IMG/VR virus record: IMGVR_UViG_3300046170_000118
Span: 1-34,806 of that record
DNA length: 34,806 nt
Reading direction: 5' to 3' (one strand)
From: a virus
Numbering within the stretch: position 1 is the first letter of the stretch; each line of letters starts with the position of its first letter. Shown here piece by piece: positions 9,873-18,754 of the stretch. A program made the position numbers and the translations under genes. The notes under the pieces are model-generated. The model worked only from the letters and a program-made list of their open reading frames with translations, was not told the origin of the DNA and did not search any database.

Positions 9873-10276
9873 TATTCTGTCTCCTTAACAAAATGGGAAT
9901 GTGCTAACTTCCATCCCATTGGTTCTAACACTTTTTTCCATCCTACACGACCTGTGAGGCTACCGCCAGTGCATCCTTGCTCTACCGCCCAAGCGTTCAT
10001 AGCGTCATGCATGTCTTTTAACTGATCCAATTCACCACCCGCTAGGAAAATGTTGAAAACCTTCTTTCTAGGGTATACCACAATTTCCGTTACCATGCAC
10101 CCCCTTGGCGCAGGCCAGAATTGCATCTTACTTTCTGCAATACCTTGCACAATATCCTCAAACTGATGTGTACCATTGCAATATTCTAATGCATCCTCAA
10201 TATATGGCCTGCAACGCGCTAAGTCATCACTTAACACATATTCCCCTACAACCATCTTTTGAGACATGTCATTCAT
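9872..10276 (-). CDS. GNAT-fold-like internal virion protein
   Basis: A 134-aa protein. The core WPAPRGCMVTEIVVYPRKK, FNIFLAGGELDQLKDMHDAM, then AWAVEQGCTGGSLTGRVGWK and LEPMGWK follows the strand-helix order of an acetyltransferase-like fold. It recalls small proteins such as T7 gp13 that lie beside ejection genes; their catalytic activity is doubtful. The start overlaps the preceding stop (ATGA). It most likely has a virion assembly role; the fold assignment is from pattern memory only. Confidence 0.65.
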   Translation of the reverse strand: MNDMSQKMVVGEYVLSDDLARCRPYIEDALEYCNGTHQFEDIVQGIAESKMQFWPAPRGCMVTEIVVYPRKKVFNIFLAGGELDQLKDMHDAMNAWAVEQGCTGGSLTGRVGWKKVLEPMGWKLAHSHFVKETE

Positions 10277-10932
10277 CCATGCATCCTCGTAATATGCAGC
10301 GTAGTTGCTGGTGCCGCTGGGCTGAATGCAGTTGCCGCAGACGCATCCAAGAAGCCTGATGTGCTATCCACCGCCCACATGACTTGCAGTTCATCGCCAG
10401 CCGCCACGTCAAACTTTGCAGAACGCGAAACAACGACTGTCGCATCATTTTGGTGCAGCGAGTAAACAATGGTGTTGTTTGGTGCATCTGTACCATTCAG
10501 GCGAGGCCAGAAATAAAACTTAACTGTGCTGGATGATGTTGACGAAATCTGCGCTGAGAACATCAATAGATACTCGCCAGCCTCGCTAAACACGATCTTG
10601 CTTGGATCAGTTCCATCCCGATCTATGCCAACATTGCCAGTAGGCGCATCGTACGTTATTGCGTACGCCGTGTTGATTGCAGCCGCTGTCAAATCCGTTG
10701 TTCGGTAAAACGAGGCGTGACCATCTTCAAGAACGATCTGCACAAACGCGCCGTCCTTGGATACAACTGGATACTTATTTTCACGATCCCACAGAATAAC
10801 GCCATCTTCTGCCGCGCTGTCGTAATCGCGTCTGTGCGTAAGAAAAGAGCGTGTCCTCATAAGCCACGCACTAAACTTCTCTGCCCATACCTTAAAATCT
10901 GGGCCTACTGGGGGCGCACCATAGAAACTCAT
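10273..10932 (-). CDS. Structural protein with a C1q/TNF-like jelly-roll domain
   Basis: A 219-aa protein. Residues 1-85 form an N-terminal attachment part (MSFYGAPPVGPDFKVWAEKF). Residues about 95-215 look like a C1q-type trimeric beta-sandwich: AITYDAPTGNVGID, then IVFSEAGEYLLMFSAQISST, VKFYFWPRLNG and ATTLHITRMHG. In phages such domains decorate heads or tip tail fibres and bind sugars or protein. The ATG overlaps the stop of the upstream gene (ATGA). Whether it is a decoration or tail protein is open. Confidence 0.75.
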   Translation of the reverse strand: MSFYGAPPVGPDFKVWAEKFSAWLMRTRSFLTHRRDYDSAAEDGVILWDRENKYPVVSKDGAFVQIVLEDGHASFYRTTDLTAAAINTAYAITYDAPTGNVGIDRDGTDPSKIVFSEAGEYLLMFSAQISSTSSSTVKFYFWPRLNGTDAPNNTIVYSLHQNDATVVVSRSAKFDVAAGDELQVMWAVDSTSGFLDASAATAFSPAAPATTLHITRMHG

Positions 10933-12439
10933 CGTTTACTACCCTGCCGCGCATCAAGACGCATGACACCCACACGCCAATCCGCTGCCTCTGCACCCTC
11001 AACGCGCATTCTGACCTGACGACCTTGGAAGCGCACAGATGTTGGGTTTGCAGTATTGAACGGCCCCTTTTCTGTCTCCGTTGCATTCGGGTAGTTACGC
11101 ACCTTAAACTTCAAGTCTACATCGCCCTGCGTCTTTTCATCAGGTATGACGTTTGTCACTTTCATCAGACGCTCACCAGTGCCAATCGCAATCGGGCCTG
11201 TCTCTGCGTATGGTGTTGCATCATCGTAATCAAAGCCAACTTCATGTTCATACACAACACCATCTGATTTTACTAAGAACGGCAGACGGAATACGCCGCG
11301 ATCTACACCCGCAGTGCGATCCATGTCGCCAGTTGTCCAGATGTTTTCAACGTAATCATATGCAACGTACTTGTCGCATTCATCGCTATCTTGTGACTGA
11401 TATACCCACCAGACTTCATTCCACTGGCTGTTGACCATCGCCTGCACCTTAGATGCTTGGTCATAGTTGATGTTGCTAAACACCAAATCAGCGACTTCAC
11501 ACGGTATTTCACGCACTTGACCGCCAGAATACAGGAAGAAGCCACGACGACCCATCCAGATCACGCCGACATCAACAGATGCATATGCACCCGCTGCAAT
11601 CAATCCACACGCCGTACCGACACGCTCAAAACCGTATACAAACGGTGGGCCTTGGTATGTCATTGTATGCGCATCTTGGTCTGTAAGGATCAGTGACTGA
11701 CCGCGTGTGCGTACACCCGCTAGGATCGTGCCGTTGGTTTGCAGTTCAATGTCACCAGCTTGGTTTGTCGCTGCCGCTGTCCATGTGTTGTAATCTTCCT
11801 GATCTGACCATGCCACACGCTTAGAAGATGACTGAGAAACGCTGTAATCCGCTGCAAGAGCCACCAAGAAGCGTTCCTCTGTTACGAATGCCGCTGTGCA
11901 GCCCGTAGGCGCGTTTGTGACCGCCGTAAGATCGTTAGACGTATTCAAGTCCCATGAGTAGATAACGCCATCGTCAGACGAACATGCGATTAGCTCCTCG
12001 CCCCAGTTGTCTAGCGACCATGTAGTTGCGCGTAGAATAGAACCTAAGTCTGGACGCGCTACGCCCCAGCCGAACAAGCCCCAGCCGCCTGCGCCAAAGC
12101 CAGTGTTGACTGTTGCATCTACGCGGCCTGTTGTAAGTGCGCTAGGCGTAATGTCTGCCGTGACAGAGCTTTCTAGCATAGCTGTCACAGTGTCGTGCGA
12201 TCCGAAACGCAGCGAAACGCTCACCGTCATTATCTACCCAACAGTGAACGCCGCGAACAACACCGCCTGCATCTACTGAGGCTATTGTCAGACTGTGCGC
12301 GTGGCCTCCAACCGCCAATCGGACGCAAGGCATCCTCATGCCAGCGCACTAGGTTTACGTCACGCCAGCGACCCTGAGATTGATACTCTGTGCCGTTTGC
12401 GTACTGCCCCTTGGGGATGTTTAGCGGGACTAAAGGCAT
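10929..12439 (-). CDS. Tail/packaged-DNA stabilisation-type protein, two frameshifts
   Basis: About 502 aa once repaired. Segment 1 starts at the ATG at 12439 (AAGGA ribosome site): MPLVPLNIPKGQYANGTEYQ ... RPIGGWR. Segment 2, one base shifted near 12320, reads SLTIASVDAGGVVRGVHCW and DNDGERFAAF. Segment 3, shifted near 12230, reads GSHDTVTAMLE and runs to the end. The body has Trp-rich beta repeats (GGWGLFGWGVARPDLGS, WSLDNWGEELIACS, VGVIWMGRRGFFLYSGGQVR), fitting a beta-propeller tail-hub or stopper like those of P22-type and marine podoviruses. Naming it a P22 gp10-like protein would be an inference from position and fold. Confidence 0.75.
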
Positions 12440-12448
12440 GGCGCGTCC

Positions 12449-12910
12449 TTATGGTTTAGTGGGCCAATCGTCGTCGTTCAGGTGAGGCCAGTTTGCGTGG
12501 CTCGTGATGTCACGCAGTGCTTGGCGATATGTTGTCATTTCCGCAGACATTGTAACGTCAGACAGAGCGTAAAAGTCTGTTTGCTGTAAATACTCGTTGC
12601 GCAAGGCTCTATTTGCAGCAGCAACACCATCAGTGTACTCTTGGACTTCATCAGCAGTTTTATTCACAGCACTATATATTATCGTCCACTGGCCCTCTAC
12701 CAACACGGGCTGAGATGCCTGCACTATTTTTTCTGTTTTTATATCAACACTGGGAACGTCAGAATGAGATACCGCAAAAATATTCCATTCTTCAAGCATT
12801 TGCTCGGTAATGTTCTTCGGAAAAGATGTGTTTGGGTTTTCCGATTTTAATTGCGATATTGCGTAAGGATAGATTTCCACCTCTCCATTTTGTACTTTAA
12901 CATACTGCAT
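12449..12910 (-). CDS. Tail fibre assembly chaperone
   Basis: A 153-aa protein. I chose the ATG at 12910 because an AAAGGAG ribosome site precedes it; the upstream ATG lacks one. The C-terminal 60 residues (RNEYLQQTDFYALSDVTMSA, then YRQALRDITSHANWPHLNDD) match the pattern of phage tail-assembly chaperones that fold the distal fibre. It lies directly after the beta-propeller protein gene, the usual partner arrangement. The two probably move as one host-recognition cassette. Confidence 0.8.
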   Translation of the reverse strand: MQYVKVQNGEVEIYPYAISQLKSENPNTSFPKNITEQMLEEWNIFAVSHSDVPSVDIKTEKIVQASQPVLVEGQWTIIYSAVNKTADEVQEYTDGVAAANRALRNEYLQQTDFYALSDVTMSAEMTTYRQALRDITSHANWPHLNDDDWPTKP

Positions 12911-12929
12911 CAGTAACTCCTTTCTAAAG

Positions 12930-14417
12930 TTACACCAAAGGTTCATTTATAAATGAAGAAGTAATCGTCGGCGTTGTTGCGGTTAATACGCTGCTGTAAC
13001 TCAGCGTAGTGCTATTTATTGAGTAATTAATTGAAATGTTTGAGCCTGTGTTTGATGTAAGGCTAAAATTGCTTGTAGCCCCAATAATTAAAGGTGTTCC
13101 AGCCATGCCCGTTGGAGAAAAAGTGCCAGTAATTGATCCATCTGAGGGATATTTAATAAACCCTACACTCTTGTTACCAAATTGGCTGTGATATGTTATT
13201 CTTAGGTCATCATCAGCGTCAATGGTCAGACCAGCATAGTCAAGTGGTGTATGGGCAGAAGTCGTTGAAAAGTTAAAATATCTTTCCCATTCTACCGTAT
13301 AATTAGAGGCGTTGCTCGTGTTTATCTTAACAATGTAATATCCGTTTGTTTGAGACGCGCTAATCCCGCCTCTTGCAACAACATAGACATATCCACTGCT
13401 GTCTACAGCTATTTTCCTTTGACGATTGCTAAATGATGGATAGCCAGGATTAGAGACGCTATTAGTAAGGTAAAATGTTGAACCGAAATTACCTGCCGTA
13501 TCGTACTTTCTCAACGACAGAGCATAACGCCCCTGACTATTTAGAGCGTTATCGGTAATAGCATACAGGTAAACATTATTACTGCTGTCGGCAGCGCAGG
13601 TGGGGTTTCGCACAACACCTGATGAGTTATTTCCATACGACCCATCATAAGCAACAGTTCCTGTGCTAGGGTTAATAGCGGAAAAACCCCCAGCATCCCA
13701 AAAACCGCTTCTTTCAGTAGTAGATAAAAGCAGAATATTTCCATTAGGGCTTGTTGTTGCCCCGCGAACTTTTGTATTCCGCGCATAGCTCAAATAGCTT
13801 GGCCCATAATTTGGGTTATTCCACGTTTGACGCTGCAAAATAGTGCCGCTGCTATTTCTTTTAATTAAAATGTTTTGCTCACCACCTGACGCCCAGTTAA
13901 AAATTGTAAAAACATTTCCGCTTCCATCAACTGAAACGGAAGGGTCTTGCAAATTAGAATTGCCTTCTACATCTTCCCACTGCAAAGCAAGAGAAGAATT
14001 GAATTTCTGCGTAAGTGGCAATTCTACACCAGCAGTCAAATTCTTGGCTTTTTTAACGGCGTATAAGTTGTCGCTGCTGTCAATAGTTAAATCCGTGTAA
14101 GCATCGTTGCTTGTAGAACTGCTGCTGCCATACTGCTCCGCATGGTAATCCGCAACGTCTCCGTTTGGGTCTATTTTATAAATTATAGCCGTGGTGTTGT
14201 AGGTGCTGCCAGTGTAGGGCCTCCTAAACTGAAATGCCCCATAAATATTTCCCGAACTATCAATCGGATTGTTATAACAATAATTATAAGCACCTTCTGT
14301 ATACGAAAAACTGCTTGTGGTATTTGTTATGTCACCTTGATCCCACTCAGCAAAAGACCACCAATAACCTCCACCTGAAGATGCAGGAGATAGCATTACT
14401 TTTTTCCATGACGACAT
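12930..14417 (-). CDS. Seven-bladed beta-propeller tail protein, likely receptor binding
   Basis: 495 aa from the ATG at 14417, which overlaps the preceding stop (TAATG). Seven copies of a D-S-S-G-N-x-Y type motif occur at about residues 52 (IDSSGNIYG), 112 (IDSSDNLYA), 163 (VDGSGNVF), 222 (SPNGNILL), 276 (ADSSNNVYL), 338 (VDSSGYVYV) and 399 (IDADDDLRI). The spacing is 50-62 residues, the signature of SBBP-type beta-propeller repeats. The C-terminal 80 residues are Thr/Ser-rich, Ig-like. The gene is visibly more A/T-rich than its neighbours and is followed by a fibre chaperone, suggesting a swapped receptor-binding module. Function is inferred. Confidence 0.75.
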   Translation of the reverse strand: MSSWKKVMLSPASSGGGYWWSFAEWDQGDITNTTSSFSYTEGAYNYCYNNPIDSSGNIYGAFQFRRPYTGSTYNTTAIIYKIDPNGDVADYHAEQYGSSSSTSNDAYTDLTIDSSDNLYAVKKAKNLTAGVELPLTQKFNSSLALQWEDVEGNSNLQDPSVSVDGSGNVFTIFNWASGGEQNILIKRNSSGTILQRQTWNNPNYGPSYLSYARNTKVRGATTSPNGNILLLSTTERSGFWDAGGFSAINPSTGTVAYDGSYGNNSSGVVRNPTCAADSSNNVYLYAITDNALNSQGRYALSLRKYDTAGNFGSTFYLTNSVSNPGYPSFSNRQRKIAVDSSGYVYVVARGGISASQTNGYYIVKINTSNASNYTVEWERYFNFSTTSAHTPLDYAGLTIDADDDLRITYHSQFGNKSVGFIKYPSDGSITGTFSPTGMAGTPLIIGATSNFSLTSNTGSNISINYSINSTTLSYSSVLTATTPTITSSFINEPLV

Positions 14418-15307
14418 TATGCAGAACTCCCAATCCAAACACCATACAGCGTTGTGCTTATTTTAAATAAAACCACTGTGTCAGCAGCCGTAAGCGTAGG
14501 CGCATTGTCACCTGTGCGAGATACCCAAGTAATCGTAGGCCATGTGATTGTGTATGATGACGCGCTTGTGAGGTGCAGCGACATGCTTTCACCTGCTGAC
14601 AGGCTATCTGTAAATGTTGTATTCGCGCTGATTGTCTTTGTTTGTACCGTGCCGTTATTTGGATCAAGCGCAGTTCCTGTTAGGTCATAGACTGTCTCAA
14701 CAACTGCATTAGAAAACTTAACATCGCCATTTGCATCCGCAGTGACCGCCTTGCTTGCCTGTGAGGTGCCAAGCGTGGTGATGTCCAAGTAATTAAGCTC
14801 TGTTGATGTCGCTGTAACGCCGTCCAGAATGTTAAGCTCTGCTGCTGTAGCTGTAATGCCAAGAGTAGTCAGAGTTGTTTCGTCAATGATCGCCTTGACC
14901 GCTGCCGCAGCACCCGCGCCATCGCAGTAAATCACACCTGTCGCGCCGTTGGAGATTGAAACGTTAGCACCTGTGCCTTGCGTAAATATAACGTCATATC
15001 CGCTGTTATTGTCTACAAGGTAAAACTTAGAAGCATCATTCGGGCTTACAGTGATCGTGCAATCCTCTGTGGCACCATCTAACACCAAGACGCGGTACTG
15101 ACCGTCATCTAGGCTGTCACCCGTTGTCCCGTCTGTTGTGCTAAGTGTATGCGATGCACCAGAGCTAGACAGATCAATCGTACCAACGCCGCTTGTCGCG
15201 CGATCTACGATGTCAAAGTTGCGATTGGTGATCTGGCCCCATGTGTCCGTCTTTTCACCGTCTGCGATCTTTTCTATCGCTATGTTGGTTGTCCAAGTGC
15301 TTGCCAT
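14417..15307 (-). CDS. Tail fibre protein
   Basis: 296 aa, starting MASTWTTNIAIEKIADGEKT with an AAAGGA ribosome site. The N-terminal 50 residues (GEKTDTWGQITNRNFDIVDR) form a common fibre attachment motif. A Gly/Ser/Thr-rich beta region follows. The segment TATAAELNILDGVTATSTEL is a well-known phage fibre repeat. The C-terminal domain (ISANTTFTDSL ... YTITWPTITWVSRTGDNAP ... TLYGVWIG) is shared with the fibre encoded next to it. A structural adhesion role is very likely. Confidence 0.85.
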   Translation of the reverse strand: MASTWTTNIAIEKIADGEKTDTWGQITNRNFDIVDRATSGVGTIDLSSSGASHTLSTTDGTTGDSLDDGQYRVLVLDGATEDCTITVSPNDASKFYLVDNNSGYDVIFTQGTGANVSISNGATGVIYCDGAGAAAAVKAIIDETTLTTLGITATAAELNILDGVTATSTELNYLDITTLGTSQASKAVTADANGDVKFSNAVVETVYDLTGTALDPNNGTVQTKTISANTTFTDSLSAGESMSLHLTSASSYTITWPTITWVSRTGDNAPTLTAADTVVLFKISTTLYGVWIGSSA

Positions 15308-15342
15308 GTCAAATTCCTTTGCTTATCGGCATCTTACCGCTT

Positions 15343-17051
15343 TTATGCCGCTGCGTCTATGGATTGAACGCCATACCATGTTGTGCCGCCATTGCGTGTC
15401 CAGAAAACGTAAATGTCAGTTTCACCACTTGCAGGTGCATCAGGTGCAGTACCACCCGCCCAGTCTACAGAGGAAGGCCATGTGACTGTTGAGCCGTTGC
15501 CTGTTAGTTGTAGGACGAAGCCTTGGCTGTAACCACTGGCTGCACCACTAAATGTAAACGTGGTATTGCCTGACATTGTAAGACTAAATGCTCCACCGTT
15601 GTCTACGTTACATGTTGGGCTTGTGCCTGATAGTGCATCGTAATCTTCTGCTAGTGAACCATCATGTAACAACACGCCTCCGTTGTTTATCTCCATCTTC
15701 TCAGAGTTATTGATGAGAAATTCTGTACGGCTGTCACGAATGTGTCTAATAGCCCAGTTTCCATCACTATCTAAGAAGCCGATTTGGTTAGAGCTATCTG
15801 CATAAACTGAACCTCTATAAGCAGCACTGTTAGTCTCAAAACGGAGTTGGATACTATTGTCAGTATCGTACAACGTCATTTGACCACTACCTTCCGACAT
15901 CAAGTGCACGCCAGTAGCTTCGTTATAAAGACCTTCGCCAGAGTTGTAGTTACGGAACCAGTTATCTGCGTAGAACTCAGTAGCACGAACATTCTTGCCA
16001 GAGCTTGTCCATGTGTAGCCATCAAGGTTGTCAGCATCTAGTCCAGAGCCAGAACCGTCATTACCTGCGTGCCATACTCTGTGATAAGTGCTGCCCATTG
16101 ACCAACCGCCAACAGCAAAATCATTGATGTCACCTTTTAAGCCAAAGTATGCCGCATAGTCACCACTGACATGGAATGACATAAACGCATCTGCGCCAGA
16201 AGTATCTTGTTTAACTTCTAATGCTGCCTGAAACGCTGTTGCTGTCTCAAGTACATCAGCTGAACGAAACTTTAAAGCATTAGAACCTGTTGCCGTCCAT
16301 TCATAGTCAACACCTTTTTGTATTTTATTGTCTAAAGTAGACTGTAAGTTATCAATGTTTGAGATAACGTGGTTGTGGCTATCATCTGCAACCGTGACTG
16401 ACAGTGTAGCATTGCCAAGGTTTGTAAATGTAGCAGAACCTGATGCATCGCCTGAAAGTGTCAGTGTTGGATCAGCAGTAGCAGTTGTAGCAATAGACAC
16501 GTTACCCAAGTTGGTCATCGTGCCAGAACCAGTAACTGCACCTGTTAAAGTGATTGTTGGATCGGATGTAGCTGTTGTTGAAATGCTTACGTTGCCAGAA
16601 CCGTCAAAGTTGACGTTACCAGTGACCGCACCCGTCAACGCAATATTACGCGCAGTTGCCAAAGTGCTTGCCGTGCTTGCTGCAATACCCAGCGCATCAA
16701 TGTCTGCTTTTGTCTGATCCGCTGTCGCACCGCTTTCAATGCCATCCAGCTTTGTGCCATCCGCAGCAACGTCACGACCATCCACAGTGCCAGACACGGT
16801 AATGTTGCCAGTAACGCCAAGAGATGTGTTTGCGGTCAGTACAGTAAATGTACCAGTGTTTGCTGTAGCGCCACCGATTACAACATTGTCCAGCGTACCA
16901 GAGTTGATATCAATACCAGTGACAGGAACCGTGCCATCAAGAACATCGTCAATGATGTCCATGCTGTCATTCAGGTAGCCGCCCCAGACATCTTCGTCAT
17001 CAGCAACTGTAGGGCTTTTTTCAGGTTATATGTCGTTGTATAAGCAACCAT
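15343..17051 (-). CDS. Tail fibre protein, frameshift near the N-terminus
   Basis: About 569 aa from the ATG at 17051. The first frame reads MVAYTTTYNLKK and then fails at AAAAAAGCCC. In the next frame it continues PTVADDEDVWGGYLNDSMDI, a common fibre N-terminus, and stays open to the end. Residues about 130-230 contain three roughly 32-residue repeats (ITLTGAVTGSGTMTNLGNVS, LTLSGDASGSATFTNLGNAT). The C-terminal domain (SGNTTFTFSGAASGYSQGF ... VTWPSSVDWAGGTAPDAPA ... TTWYGVQSID) resembles that of the neighbouring fibre. It is a trimeric adhesion protein of the tail. Confidence 0.85.
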
Positions 17052-17061
17052 TTCTCAATCC

Positions 17062-17692
17062 TTATGCCGCTCTCGTTGGCAACTCTGTCCAAGTTACGCT
17101 GTCATCAGCTAGTGGTGTCCAAGTATCTGTCGGATCAACTATTAGCTCCCACTTCTCACGCGCAGATGCCTGCAAACAGTGCAGCCACAGAAACGTTAGA
17201 ACCAGTGCTAAGAACACGATTTGCTGTCGCAGTGACCGTTGCCTGCTACGTCAATCGCGCTTGCACCCGCAGCCGTGAAGTTCGCAGATGCGACTAATAG
17301 ACGCTGCCGCAGATACCGCTGAAGAAGCCTCACGCACACGCTCTGTAATATCAGCTACAGTAAGTGCTGGGCTAACCTGAGCGCTAGATTGTGCAACGCG
17401 GATCGCGCCACCTGTAACCGTAAGCGATGGAGTGACTACCGCAGAACCCGCCTGCATTGATAGCACCAATCGGCACCATCTCTGCCAGTACGCTAATCGG
17501 TACGCTTCGCTCTGCTACACGCTCAAACGCTACTGTGGTTGTGCTTGCTGCTGTAAGTGCCGCCGCACCTTTAATCGTGACCTGACCAACAGCAGTGGTT
17601 GTACTTGACGCAGAAATAGAGGCAGACGCATCAATGTAGTTGCCATCTACCCCGTAAAACCATGTACTGTATAAACCCTGACCGTAGGCCAT
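17062..17692 (-). CDS. Ala/Ser-rich tail-associated protein, at least four frameshifts
   Basis: About 210 aa when repaired. Pieces in order: MAYGQGLYSTWFYGVDGNYI ... LAEMVPIGAI; then AGSAVVTPSLTVTGGAIRVA ... SAAASIS; then ASANFTAAGASAIDVAG; then TVTATANRVLSTGSNVSVAA; then SAREKWELIVDPTDTWTPLA and DDSVTWTELPTRAA. The breaks are near 17460, 17295, 17240 and 17165. The ending (D-T-W-T-P ... D-S-V-T-W-T-E) is typical of small tail proteins placed before fibres in marine phages. The role is unknown. Four breaks within 300 bases point to poor local consensus. Confidence 0.6.
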
Positions 17693-17702
17693 GCGTTAGC
17701 CC

Positions 17703-18084
17703 CTAGTTGAGCGTGATGTCTAAGTCACCGCTTGGAATGCGGAATACGTCACCTGTTTCAATCGTCTTGGATGATGTCAGTGCCGCCCAAGCCATCAAGT
17801 TGCCAGCAGATGATGCATCGTAAATGCCAACGTGTGTGACTGTTCCGTAGTTCGCCGTAGCTGTCGGGAACTCAATCGCAGCATTGTTAGACGTTGTATC
17901 GCCTGACGTTGTAAACGCGATTGTCTGACGCGCGTATGCACCGCCTGATACTTCTGTGCCGCCGCCGCTATCTGATGGTGCAGCCGTGAACAGCGCAACA
18001 TACAGCGTTGATGGTGCCTGTGTATGCAGTGCCAGCAAAAACGTGGTCTAGCACCTTTGTTTCCAAGTAGTCTGAGAAACTCAT
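17703..18084 (-). CDS. Small tail protein (tail-fibre-connector type), one frameshift
   Basis: The ATG at 18084 has a clear AGGAG ribosome site: MSFSDYLETKVLDHVFAGTA then YT. One extra G in ACAGGCACC breaks the frame. Repaired, it continues APSTLYVALFTAAPSDSGGG, TEVSGGAYARQ and ... ETGDVFRIPSGDLDITLN, 126 aa in all. The ALFT-x-x-P-S-D-x-GGGTEVSGG-x-YARQ pattern is a widespread small phage tail family. Its position between adaptor and fibres supports a tail role. Confidence 0.75.
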
Positions 18085-18133
18085 GTTGATCTCCTAGATA
18101 TATCTGATCTCGTTATACACTATTTTAGAGCGT

Positions 18134-18754
18134 TTAGTAAGTGTTGACCTGTATTCTCATGCCGCTACTTGATTGGCTTGTTTTCAGGCTTACACGATTG
18201 ATGTCTGCAACTGCTTTTGCATAGAGGCTTGACCATATGGCAACGCGCTCATCCTCACCCAGATATGGTGCAGCTTGCATCAATGATCCGTACAAGTATG
18301 CGTCTGGCGCATCCCCCAATAACCAGTTGGTTGTTTGACTTGCTGATAGCTTGGGAATGTCTTGGTAGTAGATCAGTTCCATTGTGTATGTCTGATCTGG
18401 CGTTGGGAATAGCTCAAATGTCTCGCCAATGTGTGCATAGAACTGTGGGCGACCTTGCGTGTTTTGGTTGCTTTCGCGCCGCGTCATCATGTCGTTGAGC
18501 GTTGTCATCTCCAGCTTAAACGTGTCACCCGTTGTGATGCTGAAACGTACTGTCTCCAACCAATCAGCAGGGACTGCGCTGTACTGGCTATCCAATGCGC
18601 CTGATGACCGTTCAATCATCTTATAGTGGCGTATCTCACGTTCCATTTGCTTTTCTGCAATGGTGATGAAATCAGGTATGACTGACGTTAGATCATCCCG
18701 ATCTAGCCAATTTGCTATTGCTGTTTTTAGCTCTGAGTATGTTGTTATAGCCAT
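18134..18754 (-). CDS. Head-tail adaptor protein
   Basis: A 206-aa, mainly helical protein starting MAITTYSELKTAIANWLDRD. The helix with FITIAEKQMEREIRHYKMIE, the VPADWLETVRFSI strand, and the ELIYYQDIPKLSAS ... NWLLGDAPDAYLYGSLMQAA region form the pattern of adaptor proteins (gp6/gp4-like) in SU10 and marine podoviruses. It would bind below the portal ring. No frameshift seen. The neighbours are tail proteins downstream and a putative ejection protein upstream. Confidence 0.8.
   Translation of the reverse strand: MAITTYSELKTAIANWLDRDDLTSVIPDFITIAEKQMEREIRHYKMIERSSGALDSQYSAVPADWLETVRFSITTGDTFKLEMTTLNDMMTRRESNQNTQGRPQFYAHIGETFELFPTPDQTYTMELIYYQDIPKLSASQTTNWLLGDAPDAYLYGSLMQAAPYLGEDERVAIWSSLYAKAVADINRVSLKTSQSSSGMRIQVNTY

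Noticed and set aside
15340-18050. Diversity-generating retroelement near the tail fibres
   Set aside because: No reverse transcriptase gene and no template/variable repeat pair was seen.
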